Below, piece by piece: positions 48,800 to 62,870 of a stretch of DNA of 64,000 nucleotides. The DNA lies in the NCBI GenBank assembly GCA_036971475.1, contig JBAIZL010000425.1, positions 1,805,001 to 1,869,000 on the forward strand, written 5' to 3'. This DNA is from Prosapia bicincta (lineage: Eukaryota > Arthropoda > Insecta > Hemiptera > Cercopidae). The notes under the pieces are model-generated. The model was not told where the DNA came from, did no database searches, and was given only the letters and a program-made list of their open reading frames with translations. A program made the translations under genes and the position numbers. The first letter of the stretch is position 1; every line of letters begins with the position of its first letter.

Positions 48800-49020
48800 T
48801 AAATTAAAAATATTTCAAAAACAAGAATATTTTTAATGAATATATTTATTCAAAGCTTTTCGCCGATAAAATAGTACCAGCATCTTCAGGAAAGATCTAA
48901 TCAAAGATTAGATAATTATTTTCCTGAAGATGCTGGTACTATTTTATCGGCGAAAAGCTTTGAATAAATATATTCATTAAAAGTATTCTTGTTTTTGAAA
49001 TATTTTTAATTTATTAACTA
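48800..49020. repeat. ~95-bp-arm near-perfect palindrome of the GCGAAAAGC family
   Basis: The left arm (about 48800-48893) is the reverse complement of the right arm (about 48921-49017), with only a few mismatches and a ~28-bp spacer that itself contains a short inverted repeat (ctaatcaaagattag). Each arm holds a complete motif: cctgaagatgctggtact, attttatcggcgaaaagctt, tgaataaatatattcattaa, tattcttgtttttgaaat. Two copies of one element end are thus joined head to head between AT tracts. Confidence 0.88.
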
Positions 49021-49176
49021 TATTACAAGAAAACATATTACCATATTTAATATATTAATACATATATATATATATATATATCTCGATATGTCGATCTATC
49101 TCTTTCTCTTTCACTCTCTCTCTCTCAGTTTTTTTAATCCGTAATGTTGATATCTCCCTATCTATGTACCTGTTTG

Positions 49177-49385
<209 letters not shown>

Positions 49386-49387
<2 letters not shown>

Positions 49388-50690
49388 GGGGGGACTTTTG
49401 TACCTTGATCATAGTGTACCTTGAATCACCTTCAATTTCTTGATAGGTACTGTTATCCATGTGACAGCAACTGTACTATTTAAATGTTTACTCACTAAAG
49501 TACAGATATACGGGAAAGTGGATATCCATCTGCTTTTTGTTTTATAGTAAAATATAACTATATTTTTAGGCCAAAAGTAAAAACTATTGGCTTTTATGTT
49601 TATTATTTGATAAATTGATTACTGAGTTTTTTGATATAAGTCACATTCTGCTTGAATTGCGTTTGGTGAGTAAATTGTTATGATATCCTTCAGTTTTAAA
49701 CATAAAATAGAACACTCAGAACGTTAAGTTTAAAAAGTCCCTCCGTCATGTATCTTGAATCACAACTACGTCCTGTACCAATGATCAAAGATTATAGGTA
49801 GAGAGGTTTTAAAAATGAAAACACTAACCAAACTACTTTTACTTCTCCCATTATAACTCCGGAGCAGATACATGCTTACCCTAAGTCTCCTGCTAGACAA
49901 AAGAAAGGAATGCAAAAAGGCAGAAAGCCTAGGTATTCTAAAACAGCTTCGAATACTCCAGAGAAAGATACAATTTGAGAGAAAAAATGGCAAAAATCAG
50001 TTCCCAAAAGAGCGTTTAATTAGAAAGTTGGATTTCGATAGTGAATCTGAAAATAAAAACATAGGTTTGGTTTCAGAAGATTAAGAAGATTTAACAGACC
50101 TAATGGACCAAGAAATAGATGAAAAACATGGTTCAATTAATTTTGAAAGAGCAACATTTGAAGAAGGAGAATATGTTTTGGTACGGCTTAGCAATAAGTG
50201 TGGGCCACCAGTAAAATATGTAGGAAAAATTATTTCCAAAGATCAACTTGATTTTGAATACCAGATTCAATTCTACAAACGAATAGTAAATGGCAGCAAA
50301 TGTTTTAAAGAATCCGAAGAAGTATTTGATGTTGCACCTGAAGATATTGTGGTTAAACTCCCAAAACCAGTAAAGTGAAGTGGATCGGCTAGAATTAATG
50401 ATTAATTATGGTTCTAAGTGGACTTCTAATTTTAACGTTAAATGATTTAGTGAAATAATATTTTCTTTTTTAATGTAATTTACAAACTTAAGGTTTAAAC
50501 TAACTATTATGTTATAAATTTCATATATTGGAGTAATAAAATTCAGTTTTCTGTATACAAATATTGTTTTGATTTGTCTTATATCTACTTCATAGGTAAA
50601 TGTTTTTAACTATCCAATTTACATTAGGCTGTGATCAATGGTCGTGTACCATTGATCACAAATCAATTAGATATACATTTAAATAAATAA
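49386..50690 (+). mobile_element. Internally deleted pogo/Tigger-like DNA transposon
   Basis: Sequence lying between two (AT)n tracts and absent from the paired arm A. It holds the C-terminal end of a pogo/Tigger-type transposase (49842-50378) and a noncoding left part without DNA-binding or DDE domain, so most of the gene is gone. The ends share gtacc and tgatca words in opposite orientation (ttgtaccttgatcatagtgtacc near 49398; gtgtaccattgatcacaaat near 50645), plausible remains of terminal inverted repeats. Insertion into a TA-rich target is what this superfamily does. Exact ends are not settled. Confidence 0.6.
49842..50378 (+). pseudogene. C-terminal remnant of a pogo/Tigger-type transposase
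   Basis: First part (about 49845-49960) reads ITPEQIHAYPKSPARQKKG, then KPRYSKTASNTPEKD, a signature found just after the DDE domain in many insect pogo/Tigger-like and jerky-like proteins. A frameshift near 49965 leads into KLDFDSESENKNIGLVSED, a stop at 50082, then the same frame continues through ERATFEEGEYVLVRLSNK, VKYVGKII, YQIQFYKR and FDVAPEDIVVKLPKPVK to TGA at 50376. The end pattern (EGDYVLV...YVG...EDIV.KLP.P) is the usual small C-terminal domain of this group. The helix-turn-helix and catalytic regions are not present. An open 91-residue frame (50103-50378) is the best preserved piece. Confidence 0.75.
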
Positions 50691-50694
50691 ATAA

Positions 50695-50743
<49 letters not shown>

Positions 50744-50748
50744 TATAT
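50679..50748. repeat. (AAAT)n(AT)n microsatellite
   Basis: About five AAAT units pass into about 50 bp of AT. Right border of the pogo-like insertion. Confidence 0.93.
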
Positions 50749-51237
50749 TTAAAGGCCTGAGAATGAATATTTATGAAGCTTTAGAAATACATAAATATAA
50801 TACTAATAATGAGTTGATAAATGAACAAATACAAGTAAAATCTAAATTTGATAATATATTCAGTGTTTGTAATGTTAGGGCAGCAAAATAAAAGTTTAAA
50901 AACATTGTAATTGAATTGGCATAGCTATTTGTTTGATCTAATTTGCACATTTTAATTGATTAATATTCCTGATGATATTGGTACTGTTGGCCAACGAAAA
51001 GCTTTGAATTGTAAATTCAATTATAATTCTTGTATTTGTATTTTAACTTATGTTCTTTAATAATACACAAGAATACATATTGCGATATTTATTTATATAT
51101 ATATTGCAAGACGGTTTATTAGTCGAAGGTTTAAAAAACAATAATTGTGCGTAGGAATAATGGTGCTTTTAGGAGAGACTACTGTTATTTTTCATGTTAA
51201 TCCAAATACATATTTAATTTTGATCAAAGGTACAACA

Positions 51238-51239
<2 letters not shown>
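50749..51239. repeat. Segment between AT tracts with a GCGAAAAGC-family motif
   Basis: Contains, at about 50967-51009, cctgatgatattggtactg then ggccaacgaaaagctttgaa, followed by aattcttgtatttgt. TTGG and CCAA can pair between a CTGATGA and a GAAA box. The rest is unassigned AT-rich DNA. No counterpart in the left arm of repeat A. Confidence 0.6.

Positions 51240-51297
<58 letters not shown>
51240..51297. repeat. (AT)n microsatellite
   Basis: Pure AT run; right limit of the zone that is inserted relative to arm A at 17.8 kb. Confidence 0.95.
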
Positions 51298-51303
<6 letters not shown>

Positions 51304-51744
51304 ATCTAAATCTATGTACCTGTCTATATGTCTGTACGCTTTCAGCTCCTTTGCCTTCTGCACAACATTACCTATTTAGAGATGTTACCTATAAACTCAC
51401 AAAGCAAATATATCGCAAAATGTTGAGAGCAAGGCCAAGCTATAAGATACCAGTATGAGTAAGTGTGTACCGATCGCCCTCCATTGCCCCAGGCTGTGAG
51501 TTTAGAGTTAACATTACATATTTACCCCTGAGTTGTTCCCATCCATGCTTAAGATAGAGTAATACCCGTTACTTTATAAGACAGACTTTTTAATAAAACT
51601 TAGGACAACTTCCACATCGCCTCTCTGAGGAAGTAATAGTTTGTTTTGCACAATATATTAATATCTTTTAAGGATTTAATATAAAAAACGTGTCCTAGAT
51701 TGTTGTGCCTTGGTGATAATACGATTTAATAAAAGGTAAAAGAT

Positions 51745-52630
51745 ATTCTTACAGTTTACCACGAGTGTTTAAGTAAGAGATAGTCTCACAGCCTACCACG
51801 AATGTTTCAGTTAGAATTATTCTTATAGCTTACCACTAATGTTCAAGTAATAGATAGTCTTACAACTTACCATGAATATTAAAGTAAGAGTTATTCTTAC
51901 AGATTACCACAAATGTTGAAGTAATAGCTTACCATGAATATTTACGTAAAAAATAGCCTTACAGCTTACCACGAATATTTAAGTAATAGATAATCTTACA
52001 ACTTACCACGAATGTTGAAGTAACATAGTCTTACAACTTACCCCGAATGTTTAGGTAAGAAATAGTCTTACAACTTACCACGAATGTTGAAGTAAGATAT
52101 ATTCCTACAACTTACCATAATGTTGAAGTAAAAGATAGTCTTACGACTTACCACGTATGTTGAAGTAACAGATAGTCTTACAACTTACCACGAATGTTGA
52201 AGTAACAGATAGTCTTACAACGTACCCCGAAAGTTTAAGTAAGAGAAAGTCTTACAACTTACCACGAATGTTGAAGTAACAGATAGTCTTACAACGTACC
52301 ACGAATGTTTAAGTAAGAGATAGTTTTACAAATTACCACGAATGTTTAAGTAAGAGATAGTTTTACAACTTACCTCGAATGTTTAAGTAAGAGATAGTTT
52401 GACAACTTACCACGAATGTTTAAGTAAGATATAGTTTTACAACATACCTCGAATGTTTAAGTAAGAGATAGTCTTACAACTTACCACGAATGTTTAAGTA
52501 AGAGATAGTTTTACAACTTACCTCGAATGTTTAAGTAAGAGATAGCCTTACAACTTACCACGAATGTTGAAGTAACAGATAGTCTTACAACTTACCACGA
52601 ATGTTGAAGTAACAGATAGTCTGATAACGT
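51745..52630. repeat. 37-bp minisatellite, about 24 units
   Basis: Units resemble aagtaagagatagtcttaca followed by acttaccacgaatgttt, contiguous, with variants (gttgaagtaacagatag). It is the inverted counterpart of 16911-17268, which has about ten units. Several adjacent units share the same variants, consistent with recent local expansion. Confidence 0.93.
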
Positions 52631-53530
52631 CTTTATGAGTCCGGGTAGTTTAACTCGTTGTGCTAATATGAGGATCAAAACACAACTTGGTCCTTTCCAA
52701 AACCTTGTGTTTTATATGTTCGTATAACTCATAAGTTGTTACTGCTAAAACATCATTTCTTTTGTTTGGTCTCGGGATTTGTCTTTACAATTTGCCGCAT
52801 ACCATCCTCCATTGTACAACAAATAAATATATTACATATTAAAGAAACGAGCTCAAAAGGGACGTCTATCCTAACCGTAGATTAAAATTGCTCTTGAAAC
52901 AAAATCAATAATTGCGAGAAATGTTATGTACTGATAGTTTTACTTTGGTGGTAACAGAACAATTTTCCATTTTCAACAATTATTTGTTAAAAAAAAGAAA
53001 TATGTTACAGAAATTGAAATCTGAATAAAAATAGATTGTGGAACAAATTACAAACACATCGGCCATGTCTGTCGAAAACATCTGATGAAAACTGTAATTG
53101 GTATTGAATTTACGCACCTATTACTATCAGTTGAATGCTCTTCGTCAATTGCGTAACACAATAACAGAATTTATGCAGTGGATCTCGTCACGCTGGTTCA
53201 AACAATTGTTTATTACATTTACACACACACACACACACACACATTTCGAGGTTTACCACTTGCGGTCAGTCGTTGTGTGCATAGTTCACGCATTGTCTGG
53301 GAGGATGTGTGGTCAGTGGGTCTAATTGAATGCATTATGCATTACCTCGGAGACTTGTGTGCTCTAGTATTTATTTTTTGTGAATAGAACCCGTAACATA
53401 AAGTGTAACACAAAATTATTTCGACGTGAAAGGATAGGAAAGTTTTCATTACTAAGTGTTTCATGATTATGAATCCAAGAAAAAAATTGTCGAAATATGA
53501 TAATATTTTTACACATAATATGTATTAGAA

Positions 53531-54091
53531 AACTATTAGAAAAAGTATTAGAAAGTATAAGAAAAATAATACAATCTGGCAGTAGAATTTAGATAACAAT
53601 AATATTGCAACGTGTTACCTGTAATATATGCCTATCTCACAATCTATTTATTCGTCTCACGGAACCAGGAATAACGTTATATTAAATATATGCACACAGC
53701 TTAATAAATTCCATAAAATACTATTGATGAAAGGAGTTTGCAGTGTTACCACTATACAAATCTCAACTCGACTACGCAAACAGGTCAGCCAAAACTATAA
53801 GACTAGAGTTGCGCATACTCAAAATTTTCCAATCTGTTAACAATATTGTAAACTTGTGTGTTTACAGCAGTGAATACTTAAACTTAGGTATAAATATATT
53901 ACAAACATTTTAAAACAAAATTAATTATAAAATAAAGTGCACGAAGATTTTCATTATTTTTACACACTGATATAATTACGAGCTTCGCACACTGCCAAAA
54001 TCCAAAACAACCGCTTTATTTTATAAATATTCTTGTCAATGAAATGTTTGTATTTTAATAATAAATCTTTACTAAAGAGAGTCATCTACAA

Positions 54092-54156
<65 letters not shown>

Positions 54157-54357
54157 GCTGATACGTATTCCTTCACGGAGGAAAAAATATAATGAATAGT
54201 TATTATCTGGAGTACATCCGTTCATTATGCAGTGAATAAAATCGCAGTTCCGACGTTCGCTAGAATCTATTCTAGCATTGATGAGGTGAACCCAGCAAGC
54301 AACGGTTGAAGAACGGGTATGTATATGTACATATTTATATTTACATACATATATTTC

Positions 54358-54407
<50 letters not shown>

Positions 54408-54769
54408 GAAATATATATAGTCCTGATGCATATGTATATTTCGAATGAACCAAGTTCGCAACGATAGAAAACAAAAAAATTGGGTTCCATATCATGCGAG
54501 AGATAAAAGGCGTCACACTGCGGATTGATTTTGAAACGAATAACCTTACCCAAACATATCAAAGATTAGATGATGTTTATATTCTATGTACTTTATAGGA
54601 ACAAATATTTAGCGATTCGCGAGTAAGTCCATACAAGTAGTCGTATTAACGTTACAGTATTATTGTCCAAACCTGATTGTTGCTAAAGGAAAAAAGAATC
54701 ATTATTGGTTATTAAATCAAGGCTAAATTTTACATGTTGCTGTCAGTCTGGAATACAAAAATACCTTTA
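53531..54769. other. Unassigned stretch with two (AT)n tracts
   Basis: AT microsatellites at about 54095-54152 and 54364-54404. The second is bounded by tcctatattat and atatcaggaa, a short inverted flank. The words tagcattgatgaggtgaacc (54275) and tcctgatgc...tttcgaa (54422-54450) recall retroelement end motifs but are too short to assign. The frame at 53628-53840 is unremarkable. Confidence 0.5.
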
Positions 54770-55844
54770 TGTTAAAATAATATGCCCTCTTGAAAGAATA
54801 GGCCACCATATGTTCTAAGGTTGTTTTATACACTTTTAAAATGTGTTGAATCTTGAATTGTTGATTGTCGCTCTGCCTATTGGAGTCCCAATTCATTACG
54901 TTTGTGTTTGAGTGGAGGGAATGTTAACACGTATTTTAATTGAAAACTATTTACATGTGATTAAATAATATATACTGAATTTTTTGTTAACTTTAAAATT
55001 ATTGTATTTATTATGTTTTAGGTAACATAAACCTATTTTATGTTTTAGTACAACGTACAAGTTGTACATAACATCAATAATGCAATAAGTTATTATTGGT
55101 TGAATTTTAGTAATTGGAAAAATTTTCTTCTGAGGTAAGTTATATGTCCTTACTTAACTTAGGTAAGGCATGTCCTTCCTAAATTCTAAAGCTGAAAATT
55201 GAACCTTCTATATGCGAGCATAGGCTTATTGTAGCAAACTATTTAGTAGCGGCTTTACGAGTGAAACAAAGAATGTAAAATTATGTTTGCCCTGTAAAAA
55301 GCATTAAATTAGGACAGCGAAATTCACTGAGTAAATACATTATATAAAGCCAATAACTTACAACATCCAGACACACGACTCTGTCGTTACCAAACCAAGG
55401 AAGCCAAATCATGAGGCTAACCTAATGTAATTTGTTCGCTTTGCGTTCTTGTAGTTATTCGTCGTGGTGTACACGTATTAACATTTAGCAATTTGTAAAG
55501 TAGTAACTTACAAATATAGTTTGCCCCGCCAGAACGTTAGTTAGAAGATGTTCTTAGAGAAAAAATCGTAGACGAAATAAGCTTTACTCAAAAATATAAG
55601 TGCGTATCCCATTGTATATAATATTATTTTATTGAATAAATAAGCAAATTACAGAAATTCTATTTGTATGTGGTTTTTGTTTTACATTGTTTTTAGTAGA
55701 TTTATTTGTATATTATGCTTCATTTCGAAATTCTAAACGAATTAGGAGTAATAAACGATTTAAAAACAACAATCATATCCATATAACCTTGAAAATTCTA
55801 ATCCTAATACACTTGATTAATATACATATTATATTATGCGGATG

Positions 55845-56100
55845 TTAGCTCATCATCCAATCACTTTACCATTTCTGAAAGCTCATCATCGCATCACCTC
55901 CCCCTTTCTGAAGGCTTGTCATCCCATCTCTTATCCCTTTCTGAGGGGTCATCATCCAACCACCTTTCTCTTCCTAATGGCTCATCATCCTATCACTTCT
56001 ATATTCTTGAAAGCTCATGATGCCATCACTTCCAGTTTCCGGAAGTCTCATCATCCCATCACTTTCCTCTTCCTGAAGGCTCATCATCCCATCACTTTTA
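55845..56100. repeat. 33-bp minisatellite, about 8 units, inside the inverted element D copy
   Basis: Units resemble gctcatcatcccatcacttc then cctcttcctgaag. This is the reverse complement of the array minisatellite, so the plus strand here has the 11-residue open repeat (55836-56135). Not a gene. Confidence 0.9.
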
Positions 56101-56109
56101 GTTTTAGCC

Positions 56110-57110
56110 TAAAAATTAAAGCAAAAAAATTCTAAAGGAAAGGATTTGGGCCATAAACAATGGAACATACATTACAGCTACACGGAAAAGTTTAACAAAT
56201 AACCGACGAGTTTAGGAAAGGTGAGTTTATGGCAGTGTAGCGCCGATGAGAAACATAGACAAGAATCTAGGTTACAGAGTTAGATAGAGACCTACATAGG
56301 ACGCAGTCATTCTGGAGCGTGACATTGTAGAATGAGAAATTCGAACAACCAGAGCGTAGACAAACTTTAGAAAATCTGAAGAAGGGACGTAAGGAAACGT
56401 TACCCAAATAAATTAAAAGCAACAAAATTTAAACTTAATCACATAAGTTATATTTTTCAACTAATTTACATTAAAATTGAATTCCGCGTTATCAATTTTT
56501 GCAAATACTAGAACTTTAACAAAATTCAGGGTTGGAAAATGTATGACTAACTTGTTTTGTGACATTTTTTTGGTTTTATCTTTCTGTACTTGATATCACG
56601 TCATATTTAGTTTATCCATATAAAATACATAATACCTAGTTTTAAAACAATTTTTATAAGATGGTATAACTTTTATAATTGGTAATATATCTTTCCTAAT
56701 GAATATTATAGATTATAACATTTATATAATAGGTTTTATAAATTTCAATAAATTAGTTTGTTTACAGTTAACACGTTTACAAACGAAATCTTAAATAGCT
56801 CTGTGAAAACAGTGCTGCCAACACTGAAACTACCCTAAAGTTTCTAGTTGAAGAAGTAGAGGTATAGAGGCGCGGTTCGGATTAAAAAGCAAGTTAGTCT
56901 TCCTTACTGAGGGCGGCCAATTGACTTCCGCTCTAAACGACCTCGGTAGAAAACAAACAAAGCCCAAATTGGTTTTTATATACACTGTGAGACCATTAGA
57001 CCTGTACACTGTTAACTTGGTAATAACTTGGCTTGCTGTACAAATATAAATTTGAACCTATTTAATATAACATAATTCGCTTTTTTTAGTAATAATACAA
57101 ACCCTTTGCA
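56110..57110. repeat. Insertion in element D, partly a diverged copy of repeat B
   Basis: Absent from the other element D copies. The part 56790-57000 resembles 59160-59390 in the same orientation (agctctg...gctgccaacactgaaact, caaacaaa...ccaaattggtttttat). The remainder, 56110-56790, is not recognised. Confidence 0.5.
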
Positions 57111-57337
57111 ATGCACAATCATTTGATGTAGAGGTTTCTATTTGAGAAAGTTTTTTAAGGAATTTAACTAGTAATATCGGTGTCGTGAAAGAATACATAT
57201 AATTTATATTGCATTTTACTTCATTTACAATAATATTACATTGTGTTGCTCTAAAAGTATTTACTAATAAATTCATTGATAGGAACTTTTAAATAATGCA
57301 ATCGGTTAACATAGTTTTAACTCAACACTCGCTCGCA

Positions 57338-57411
57338 AACACACACACACACACATACGCACACACATACACTCACGCATGCACACACAAACATACACAA
57401 ACACACACACA

Positions 57412-57487
<76 letters not shown>

Positions 57488-57531
57488 CATACACATACAC
57501 ACACTTATACTCACTATTTTACATACATACA

Positions 57532-57593
<62 letters not shown>

Positions 57594-57603
57594 GTCACAC
57601 ACT
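57338..57603. repeat. Interrupted (CA)n microsatellite
   Basis: CA dinucleotides with cata, caaac, actcacgcatgc and an internal non-repeat segment (ttatactcactattttacat near 57505). Flanks: gctcgcaa on the left, tggtcacacacttataccagg on the right. Long His-Thr frames are artefacts. Confidence 0.96.
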
Positions 57604-58339
57604 TATACCAGGTTTTACCAACAGCGGTTAGTAAATGTGTGGTTCGAGATTTATCTTGTTGAAGAGTACTTCATTAAAGTTCGGATATTTTAGATTAAAA
57701 TAGGTAACATTTACTGTGCCTCTGTGGCAAAACATACAGAAAATATATGATGGTAAAAGTTGGAGAAAAACGATGATCACAGAAGATTACAGTTTGACTG
57801 GAAAACATTAGTATTTACTTATATATGAGCTTAGACTGTAACAGATACACGCATACAATAAACGAGAACATAAAGAACATACCACCAAAATATTTAAATT
57901 AGAAATAAAATACAAATAAGTTACAATTTCAATAAAGTTAACACACTTTTTTACGATTTCTTTATTATAACTGTAAATAACATTTAGCAGAAATATTTCT
58001 TTAAAATAAATTTACAATCACTTCAATAATTCCTAATCAAATTTTTAAAAATAGTTATATTGTGTGTCTTTGTCTACACGACATAAGTTATCTCATTAGA
58101 AATTTTGTCCTCAAACCGAAACACTTCCACCATAAAACATATCTTCCGTACAGTTGCCGTACATATTCATCCAGCCAATAGAACATTTCTTTTGTACATT
58201 AAATTTTAAATTAAAAAAGATAATTTAAAAAATTATATTTTGTTCATTAACATTATATTAAAAAATTGTAATCGAATTTGTTGATTATATTTCACTTAAC
58301 ACAAAAAATCGTACAGATTGTATAGTGTTTCAAAAACAT
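57604..58339. other. Unassigned stretch
   Basis: AT-rich, with nothing recognised on either strand. Confidence 0.5.
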
Positions 58340-61300
58340 TATAAGGCATTTAGTTTATACGAAGCATACATTTGTATATAATAAAAGGTATAGAAAATGT
58401 ATTTGCAAGTAAAGATTGTTAACATTTATAAGACGGTAACTCTTACGGACAATGCAAGCACGAGAGATAAGGTTATACTGAGACCATGCAGGGAGAGCAG
58501 GAAGTGGTTGCAAAACGGAAATTCGTCCTTTACTTGGTGAGCCTTGAGGTCTGAGATTAGATTAGAGAGTTGAATCGCTTCACATTTCTTGTCTTTTTTA
58601 CGTTCAACGACGATATAGCTTCATTATTTTATGCAGAACAAAATTTAAAATAGTTTACTGTGCAACTATGAACGTTGTGCAATTTACAATGTTCATTCCA
58701 CGCTACATTGTGCCTTTGGAACTTTCAGTTTAATCCAAATAATTATAGTAACAAAATTTACAACAATACAAAGCATAAACAACAAAACGAGTTATCAGTG
58801 TGTATGGGTGAGTGTATGACTGTGTTTGAAAAACGATTTTATTCAAAATATACCAACCCTGAAAAAGTTGGCATTTTGTAAACAACATTCCGAGAAACGT
58901 CCGTCATAAAAACTTAGAATTTAAACATGTTAGGTTCACCAAACTCGTTGCATGCAAAAGATTTTTCTTTAATATATGCCACTTTCTCTTTAAATATATT
59001 ATTTCTGCTTCCCCTACTTTAGTTCCAGTTAGTTGTCATGTTTAGGATAACATTCACCTTAAACAAGGCCGTCAGCAATGGTGGTAACTTTAGGAAATTA
59101 TTACTGTTTTACCGCAATAATATTTATTTACTTTAACGCATGAAATTTACCTTTTGTAAACAAATGAGAAGCTCTGAGTCAAAGACTGCTGCCAACACTA
59201 AAACTGTCACACATTTCAGGATCATAGGAATACAGTCGGACCTTGTATTGCGCTTTGTGTCGTACATATAACACGGCAGGCTAGAGGGAGCGTCCAATTG
59301 TAGCCGTGTTAATTGTCCCCGGTTGGGTCCAATATTGGTGCAAACAAACACAAGCTAGATTGGTTTTATTTCAGGTTTGTACAAATTGCTGCGACACCAT
59401 TCGCGTCTGTAAACGTGTAACGTGGTAAATGTTCTAGTTTTATGTTTGCCTGGTTTATTCAAGGGTTTTATAGTCCAACCCCCTCCCCTGGTTATTTGTA
59501 AAATGTGCTTTAAATATTTTAAAACAATAAACCTTGTTCATAAATTAATTATTATTTACACTTGTAAGAGCTCAGTGGGTCAGTTGTTTTTCTTACCAAT
59601 TCTATCTAACAATTTGGCTTATGCAGACTCTCTGTATATTATAATCGTTCTGAAGAAAGATAGATTGCATTAAAGTTGGGGTTTAAATTTTCGAAAAAAT
59701 AATTTATTTTAAAAATATTTTTAGAAATTACACTTTTGAGCTTTATTTAATAGTTAATATAAATATAATAACAATAATTAAAATTAAACAAAATCCACTT
59801 CTTTAATATTATTATGCAACGTTTAGTCAGTGATACACATTGGTTTTGTATATTTACTGATTTGATCGTAACCTAAACTATCAAAACCTAACAAGAAATT
59901 AATTTTGGAACATGCCTTAGCAATCACTTCAACTTACTTTCTTTGTTTACGTATTTGATATAATACACGGCTTTACACTTTTAACACAGTTAAATTTTTA
60001 AAAATATAAAAGTAACAAAACAAATCTACTTAATAAAATTTACGAAAACATTTTCACTTCGTTATGATGTTTAGAAAAGTAGTCCATTAAAAGTTTTATT
60101 CTAATTTCCAACACAAAAAATATTATGTTACCATGGGGATCTTTCATCTAACACAATGAAGTAAGAAAGACTGAAGCAAACACTAAGTTGACAGAACTAG
60201 GGCCTTAAACATAGAAAAAAGAGCATTTCTTTGGTTAGCAATATTTATCATGAGATCCTCCCTAACGCTGACCAACAAAGTTTTAAAAACAATTTTTTTT
60301 TTAATTTAGGGCTATTTTACGGCATCATTATATTACATATACACATAGTATTTATATTACATGTATAAAACAATACTTATGCAACATGCTTAAATATTCT
60401 CAAGCATTAATCAGCATATTTAAGTACCGAAGTGTGAATACTGAAAGACTTTTAAGGTTTATAATAATTATTATGTGTTTGCATCTGACTAATCGTATCA
60501 TTATTTGGATAGTCCTCCGTTGTTATATTTAAACTCTTTAATATCAGCCCCACGGAAGTTAGGCGACTCCGGTGCCTAACTTATACTATTCAGATTTGGT
60601 AACAATAACTTTTTGACAGGGCAAAGGTTTTAAATAAGATTGTTGTTTCGGGAGCTAGGCATTCCGTTGCAAGAGTTATACTAGTCAGATTTGGTAACAA
60701 AAACTTTTTGACAGGGCAAAGCTTTTAAATAAGATTGTTGTTTCGGGAGTTAGGCATTCCGTTGCAAGAGTTATACTATTCAGATTTGGTAACAATAAAT
60801 TAATGACTGGGCAAAGGTTTTAAATAAGATTGTTGTTTCGGGAGTTAGACTATTCCGTTGCAAGAGTTATACTATTCAGATTTGGTAACAATAAATTATT
60901 GACTGGGCAAAGGTTTTAAATAAGATTGTTGTTTCGGGAGTTAGACTATTCCGTTGCAAGAGTTATACTATTCAGATTTGGTAACAATAAATTATTGACT
61001 GGGCAAAGATTTAAATACAATTGTTGCTTCGAAGGTTAGACTATTCGGTTGCAAGAGTGATACTATTCAAATTTGGTAACAATAAATTATTGACTGGGCA
61101 AAGGTTTTAAATAAGATTGTTGTTTCGGGAGTATTCCGTTGCAAGAGTTATACTATTCAGATTTGGTAACAATAAATTATTGACTGGGCAAAGATTTAAA
61201 TACGATTGTTGCTTCGAAGGTTAGACTATTCGGTTGCAAGAGTTATACTATTCAAATTTGGTAACAATAAATTATTGACTGGGCAAAGGTTTTAAATAAG

Positions 61301-61640
61301 ATTGTTGTTTCGGGAGTTAGACTATTCCGTTGCAAGAGTTATACTATTCAGATTTGGTAACAATAAACTATTGACTGGGCGAAGATTTAAATACGATTGT
61401 TGCTTCGAAGGTTAGACTATTCGGTTGCAAGAGTTATACTATTCAAATTTGGTAACAATAAATTATTGACTGGGCAAAGGTTTTAAATAAGATTGTTGTT
61501 TCGGGAGTTTGACTATTCCGTTGCAAGAGTTATACTATTCAGATTTGGTAACAATAAATTATTGACTAGGCAAAGGATTTAAATAAGATTGTGGTTTATG
61601 AAGATGAATATGTATCAACATTTCTATCATATATCATTGG
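58340..61640 (-). repeat. Right copy of dispersed repeat B, without the Penelope-like insertion
   Basis: Inverted mate of 36340-38150 plus 43400-43920. Here the two blocks are joined with only about 50 bp of unmatched sequence (58820-58870). This copy has the expanded 95-bp minisatellite (60540-61590), which is single-unit in the mate. Shared stretches such as 59220-59345 are strikingly similar, others are diverged. Frames at 58675-58881, 59133-59351 and 59422-59673 are not recognised. Confidence 0.8.
60540..61590. repeat. ~95-bp minisatellite, about 11 units of two alternating types
   Basis: Units read gagttagactattccgttgc, aagagttatactattcagat, ttggtaacaataaattattg, actgggcaaag and then a type-specific end. 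Type A ends gttttaaataagattgttgt then ttcggga; type B ends atttaaatacgattgttgct then tcgaagg. Going right, the order is A A A A B A B A B A and a terminal variant. The first unit at 60540-60640 is diverged. Confidence 0.92.
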
Positions 61641-62159
61641 ATATTGTACGGAATTTTAACCCTTAGGTGAAACTAATATTTACATAGTATTCTAAGGTAG
61701 ATGGGACTTTCCTATTTACTCCTATTGCTATTTAGATCTGATTGCCGATGCTCACAGTTAATGAGAGACTTCCAAATGCTGACCGTGTACATCTATTTAC
61801 AAACATATTAGATTCAGAACAAATAATATTATTTAAAATGTAGTTTAACGTTTACTATGGATAATTGTTCCAGGATTTTTAAATCAATGAAAGTATTCAT
61901 TCAAAAGAAAGATGAATTCAACATTTTCATTTATATATATTACATTTTCTTTTAATATAATAAAAAATACAAATATTCCAAATACAAAAAGTCTAGTAGT
62001 TTATATATTTTTCAAAGCTTTTCGCAAATAAATGTATTAGCATTTTAAGAATAAACCATAGCATCACTGATTTTATTGAACATTTATTAGCTACAAGTTT
62101 AAAAAAATATATAAATAAAAACAATTCTTGTATTTGGACATTTTTCTTCTATATATATA
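61641..62159. other. Unassigned stretch with an inverted GCGAAAAGC-family motif
   Basis: At about 62012-62060 the minus strand reads taatacatttatttgcgaaaagctttgaaaaa, the sixth copy of the motif family, followed by tatataaact as in the copy at 14770. The rest, including 61650-62000, is AT-rich and unrecognised, except that 61870-61930 (gaaagatgaattcaacattttcattt) is an inverted match to about 15300-15345. Confidence 0.55.

Positions 62160-62870
<711 letters not shown>

Larger units (their letters stand above)
54770..57215 (-). repeat. Inverted, interrupted copy of dispersed element D
   Basis: Reverse complement of array-unit sequence: 54780-54850 with 2930-2985, 55120-55250 with 2515-2660, 55330-55420 with 2345-2455, 55540-55660 with 2110-2230, 55700-55840 with 1930-2080, the minisatellite at 55845-56100 with 1586-1872, and 57115-57215 with 1455-1560. 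About 1 kb (56110-57110) is inserted before the last block. No LINE fragment is present beyond the element end, which supports the view that the LINE was joined to element D only at the 1-15 kb locus. Confidence 0.8.
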
